From assembly GCA_036172665.1 (NCBI GenBank), contig CM069872.1, positions 54,050,101 to 54,114,100 of the forward strand: a DNA stretch of 64,000 bases, read 5' to 3'. This stretch comes from Prosopocoilus inquinatus (lineage: Eukaryota; Arthropoda; Insecta; Coleoptera; Lucanidae). Both the position numbers and the translations under genes were made by a program. The notes below the pieces were generated by a model. It searched no databases, had not been told where the DNA came from, and saw only the letters and a list, made by a program, of their open reading frames with translations. Shown here in pieces: positions 60,206-64,000 of this stretch (position 1 is its first letter; every line of letters starts with the position of its first letter).

Positions 60206-60540
60206 TAAATAAATTAATTTAAACCCTAGAAACGTAACAAGTGTTTCAGGATTTTCATTTGCAATATAAAAAGCACCGCCACTGGAAAAAATGTTTGCTC
60301 TTTTCAAATTTGCCATTCGAAATTCGATATCGCCCCGACAAGCCACTTATTAGTGGTCGACTGGGAGTAGAATCGAAAAATCTAATTTCTATTACTCAAC
60401 ATCCTTTCGTAATGCCTTTCAAATTCATTTTGTGTTCGTTGAAAACAATTGGATATAAAAACAATAACTTTTTTAAAGAAGATAGTTTGGAAAATAAGAA
60501 TGTCAACGACGAACTAATTTTTTGAAATTCTTTTCTCATT
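60206..60540. other. Unassigned sequence
   Basis: Two overlapping opposite-strand frames are open here (60074-60346 - and 60241-60525 +) but neither has recognisable features. Confidence 0.3.
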
Positions 60541-61115
60541 TGATCAAGAAGGGATGGGCGCTCTAAATGGCGTTGTTGCGTACCCTTTACTTTCCCTAGA
60601 AAATAATTTTGTTATTACTAAATATACTCGTTTTTAAGAAAAATTAAAAAAATTAGATAGAAAAATAAAGAAAAATTGATAGAAAAATTAAAAAAAAATA
60701 AAAATTAGATGAGAATGCAGCGTTGAAATGAGTTTTAAAGTTCCAGTAAATTGGTTTTCACCTTTTGGCCACGAGATGGCGCCCTAAATGGTTCCTGATG
60801 CACCTTGAATCTAACGACTTGCACTTTTGGACAAACGAAGTCATATCGGCCATCAATGTCAGCAAGAAGATAAAAAGCTAAGTTAGTCAAGAGATAGCGC
60901 TCTGAACGATTCCTGTCACTCATGATTTTATATTTTCAAAATATTTTTCATTTTTGAATAACAGATGGCGCTCTGAATGACTCTCTTGTGCGTAGGTTAT
61001 ATTTTTGATTTAACTTAAAATGTCGCTTTTACTGAATGGGACTCTAATGAAGCCACATTATAGTTAATCGATTAGATTAGTTTTTATTTTCGAACATTAG
61101 ATGGCGCTCGAATAT
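60540..61115 (-). repeat. Third AGATGGCGC cluster
   Basis: AGATGGCGC-type motifs occur at 60774, 60892 (AGATAGCGC), 60962 and 61099, with partial copies at about 60565 and 61035. Most are followed by TCTGAAT-, CCTAAAT- or TCGAAT-like sequence, so they share ancestry. A further copy, GCGCCATCTC, lies at 62251 in the opposite orientation. Confidence 0.7.
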
Positions 61116-62670
61116 AACGCGCTTATTTAGGTAACCTATACCTTTTTTAACCAACCTGTGATCAGGACAGTTTGTTTTATTTCTTTTCATCGATTCATTT
61201 CTTCTTATTTTATTGACCTTTTTTGGATTGTCTATTAATTTTTATATTTTTTTATTAATTTAATTTCTGTAATGTTTTGTCTAATTTTATTGTATTAGTT
61301 TAACGTTCGCGTTTCTTTTGTTTTTCGGCAGTCTTCGATTTATAAGATTTTCAACAATGCTGTCGTTTTTCTTCGTTTGCTTTTATCGTATTTTTTTAAC
61401 ATTCATTTTTTCCCATCGAATTAATTCACTTTTCTTGTAATATAAATAAATCCACGACTTTATTTTATTTTGAGCAAAATTCGGATGTAACCAGACCTGC
61501 TCTAACGACAACAAAACAAATCTACATTGATTTACCGAATACAGATAAAAATATTTCGTTTTCCTTTTAACTTCAACTTGTTCGTATTTTCTTTCGTTTC
61601 TTTTCGTTTGAAGAAGGCTCGTTCAATAATTTATTGTTGGATGACGTGTAATTTATTGCCACTGTCAATGTCGTACTTTAAAACTGGCTCTCGCCATTTT
61701 AATGTTTGGAGTCAAAATGGCGACAAATTGTGCTACTTTGTTGGATTTCGAGCTTCACCGAAAGTAGACGCCATTTCTTCCAAAATTAGAGCCGAAAGAA
61801 GCAGAAAGTAACAGGTCATTGCAGCTTCCTGTAATTTTTCTTTCCTCAAAACGAGACTGCTTAAATGGGATGATGTTTAATTTTGAAAGTTTTCAGATTT
61901 GACAAGCTCGAAACTGTCGTGTTGAAACAATACCACTTTAGAGAAAGAAAGAAAAATACAGGAAACTGCAATTGTCTACTCTTTTTTTTGCTTTCAACAG
62001 TATATCGACTTGTTTTTGATTGTGAGCCGATTTTAAAGTAAACAAAGAGATTCTTAAAGAAAAGATGTTTCGCAATAATTTTAAACGACCATAACCTCAA
62101 AACATGTAAATATGAAATCATGATTGTCGATTGCACAATGTTTTTAAGTGAAGGATGCTTATGCTTTTCTTTTTTAATATTTTGGAAATAAAATGGCGGT
62201 ATATTGTGTGATCTAGGGACTTTACTGTGTATAGACCGTAAATGCAAATGAGCGCCATCTCTATCTCATTTAGTATTGCAATTTTTTTTTGTTTGCTCGT
62301 TATCTCGTCTTACCAAATGAGAATGAGATTCAGATGCGGTTTGCTTTGTGGTCGTCGTTAAAGCCGTTGCCTAATTGATTTTTATTGCGTCCGAAGGAAA
62401 CGGATGTAAAATAGTTTCTGGGGAGAGCGCGGCGCGGCGCGGACGCGACGCAAAGAGCAAATAGCATTGTTCGGATACGCAAGTATAATTCTTGCGGAAG
62501 ACAATGAACGAACAAACGCAGTATCAACACATTTAATATTTATTCACCGATTGTTGCTCCCGCCGTCAAGTGTTTTAGGCGCCGGATCTTTTGATCAATT
62601 CGGCTATTGACCCTAGTCCGATACGGGGTCAGCGCGAGCACACGGCGCTTGACCATCTGAAAAATTCGGG
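61116..62670. other. Intergenic DNA, no gene seen
   Basis: T-rich sequence, becoming GC-richer from 62400. The duplicated phrase TGTAATTTTTCTTTCC near 61830 and its counterpart near 33548 (TGTAATTGTTCTTTCC) suggest another dispersed repeat. Confidence 0.4.
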
Positions 62671-62675
62671 GGTGA

Positions 62676-63014
62676 AAACGGCGCCAAGCGTTCGGAAAAG
62701 CGGCACCATCCCGGGACCAAAGTGAAACTGCGTCGGCGAAGAAGTCGATCGGCGGTGAAATCGACTTTTTCGGCGGACCGAAAGGGAGAAGAAGGGGAAA
62801 AAGAAGACGAAGAAGAAGAAGAAAAGCGCTGCACATGCATGACGTGTTGTCGTCCCCGTCGTTAAAGGAGATTTTGTCCGGGCGGGCGTCTTCAGACGAA
62901 GAAGTGCCAGCTGGGGCCTCGGCGACCGATCGACCGGAAAAATATGCCGCCGCACCTTTTAATCATTTCGTCAAAATGTCTATATTTGTAGACGGCTTGT
63001 TAAATGTGAAATAA
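62676..63014 (+). other. Uncalled open frame, possible exon
   Basis: A frame of 112 codons is open after a stop at 62673, with one early ATG at 62835 that would give 59 residues (HDVLSSPSLKEILSGRASSD...). Upstream of the ATG it reads SAKKSIGGEIDFFGGPKG and then an Arg-rich run. The composition looks protein-like, but the DNA is GC-rich, three frames on the other strand are open as well, and no clear splice sites or domain are visible. It may be an exon end, a promoter-island coincidence, or nothing. Confidence 0.2.
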
Positions 63015-64000
63015 TTACAAGGAAGGCGGCGGCTCTCCGAACTAAACAAAACTCCGTTCTTGCAATTACACGACCGGTTAATTACACGCCTGTTTATTTG
63101 GCCGATTAACTCAGATCACAATAGATACTTCGACACCGATTAACGCCTTGGATACTTTAAAATCGAACTATAACAATAGACAATGGGGGAACCACCGCCA
63201 CTCTTGTTGTTTGTCTTAGAATTTCTTTACGAATTTTATTTTGTACACCTATTAGAAAGGACCCATTCTCGTTTTTCTTAATCTTTACGGCCGTCTTCAT
63301 AATCAGCCTTTAAGGGAGCTTTATTTTAAAGCCACTTTAAGAATACGGAAACAAATGTATTTTTTTTTTTTTTAGGTTAAAGTAACTTTAAATTCCTCTC
63401 TTTGAAAGTCCTATCATGAAATCAGCCCTAAGAATCATAATTAATTATAACTCGAAACGGATGACGGATTCTCGAAAGTGCCTTGTAAAATTTAAAACAC
63501 AAAAAAATGTTTTTTGTTATGACGTTTTCCGTTCACACTTTAAAGATGTACCTCACCTTAATGCCAAAAAAAATTAAACAAAAATAAAACAAACGAAATT
63601 AACGACCCGAAAACGTTGAAAATGAAAAGCGACCAGAGCACTAGGATACTAAGCAAACGTCAACTAATTCCGTGAAAAGAAACAATAAGAATGAGCATAA
63701 AACATTTTGAGAAAAAGAAGCAAGAAAAAGTCGAGGCAAACAAGAAAAAAAAACACAAATGAAGCTCGGCGAAATTATTCGATTCGGCGTAAAACAAAAG
63801 AGGAGAGCAGAAGAAGAATTAATTGCTTCTTTTGTTGAAGTCGAAGAAGAACAGAAATGAAGAAAAAAAACGAAAAAGAAGAAAAAAAATGTCGAGGCAA
63901 ATAAAAAAAAAAAACAAATAAAATTATCCGAGGCGGTGTAAGATAAAAGAGGAGAGCAGAAGAATTAACTGCTTCTTTTGTTTAATTCGAAGAAAAAAAG
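63015..64000. other. Intergenic DNA with tandem A-rich sequence at the end
   Basis: Besides the MITE at 63289-63428, the last 300 bp carry a duplicated block: AAAAGAGGAGAGCAGAAGAA followed by TTAACTGCTTCTTTTGTTTA or a variant near 63795 and 63945, with GTCGAGGCAAA before it near 63730 and 63890. Confidence 0.5.
63289..63428. mobile_element. MITE-like element, GGCCC...ACTTTAA family, copy 2
   Basis: It starts GGCCGTCTTCATAATCAGCC and ends CTATCATGAAATCAGCCC, matching the termini and interior of 48717-48841 (for example AAAGTAACTTTAAATT). TAA follows the right end. Confidence 0.75.

Noticed and set aside
62540..62955. Three overlapping - strand frames
   Set aside because: All three are open because of high GC and GAAGAA repeats; residues are serine and phenylalanine runs without domains.

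Overview
The window is insect nuclear DNA. It is AT-rich, full of simple repeats, has short coding exons with GT-AG introns, and carries one gene recognisable at high confidence: the A-type (muscarinic-like) acetylcholine receptor, mAChR-A, on the + strand. The order cannot be fixed from sequence alone; a beetle or another holometabolous insect is plausible, but that is inference.

Layout. 1-15.8 kb has no gene I can support. It is built from local repeat families: a family ending in ACCCTGTATA (about 1-1.1 kb), a roughly 145-bp tandem array in which every unit carries a GCGCCATCT motif (5.5-7.2 kb), a 2.2-kb array of CTCCGGAA-rich units (8.6-10.8 kb), and a minisatellite family built on GGACGTTA...TGTAGACG that is dense just before the first coding exon (12.1-12.4 and 14.9-15.8 kb). 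15.9-27.8 kb is mAChR-A: five coding exons, 597 codons, every junction phase-consistent. Intron 3 (6.4 kb) holds a diverged 1.2-kb duplication, an (ATA)n tract and a foldback element. Intron 4 (3.2 kb) holds a 5'-truncated CR1/jockey-like non-LTR retrotransposon with an exotic decanucleotide tail.

27.8-32.7 kb is 3' flank with local duplications. On the - strand, converging on the receptor, a three-exon gene (32833-33964) encodes a 178-residue protein that starts Met-Gly-Cys and has a short stathmin-like segment. Two further - strand exon candidates (35919-35981 and 49575-49615) join in frame with each other but not with the Met-Gly-Cys exon, so they may be an alternative 5' end or another transcript. 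A - strand terminal exon (55853-56296) encodes a low-complexity, probably nuclear, 147-residue C-terminus ending in a DLS-containing tail; the rest of that gene lies upstream or outside the window.

From 33 to 64 kb the DNA is mostly intronic or intergenic. It contains many short inverted-repeat elements (MITE-like), including back-to-back copies separated by TAA, a 154-bp near-palindrome, and a second (39.6-42.1 kb) and third (60.5-62.3 kb) cluster of the GCGCCATCT/AGATGGCGC motif, which resembles the core of the insect CTCF site. No tRNA, rRNA, CRISPR, operon or bacterial feature was seen. The most unusual material is the set of spaced CTCF-like motif arrays, the GGACGTT minisatellite abutting the receptor's 5' splice acceptor, and repeat-borne FTZ-F1-like half-sites inside the stathmin-like locus.
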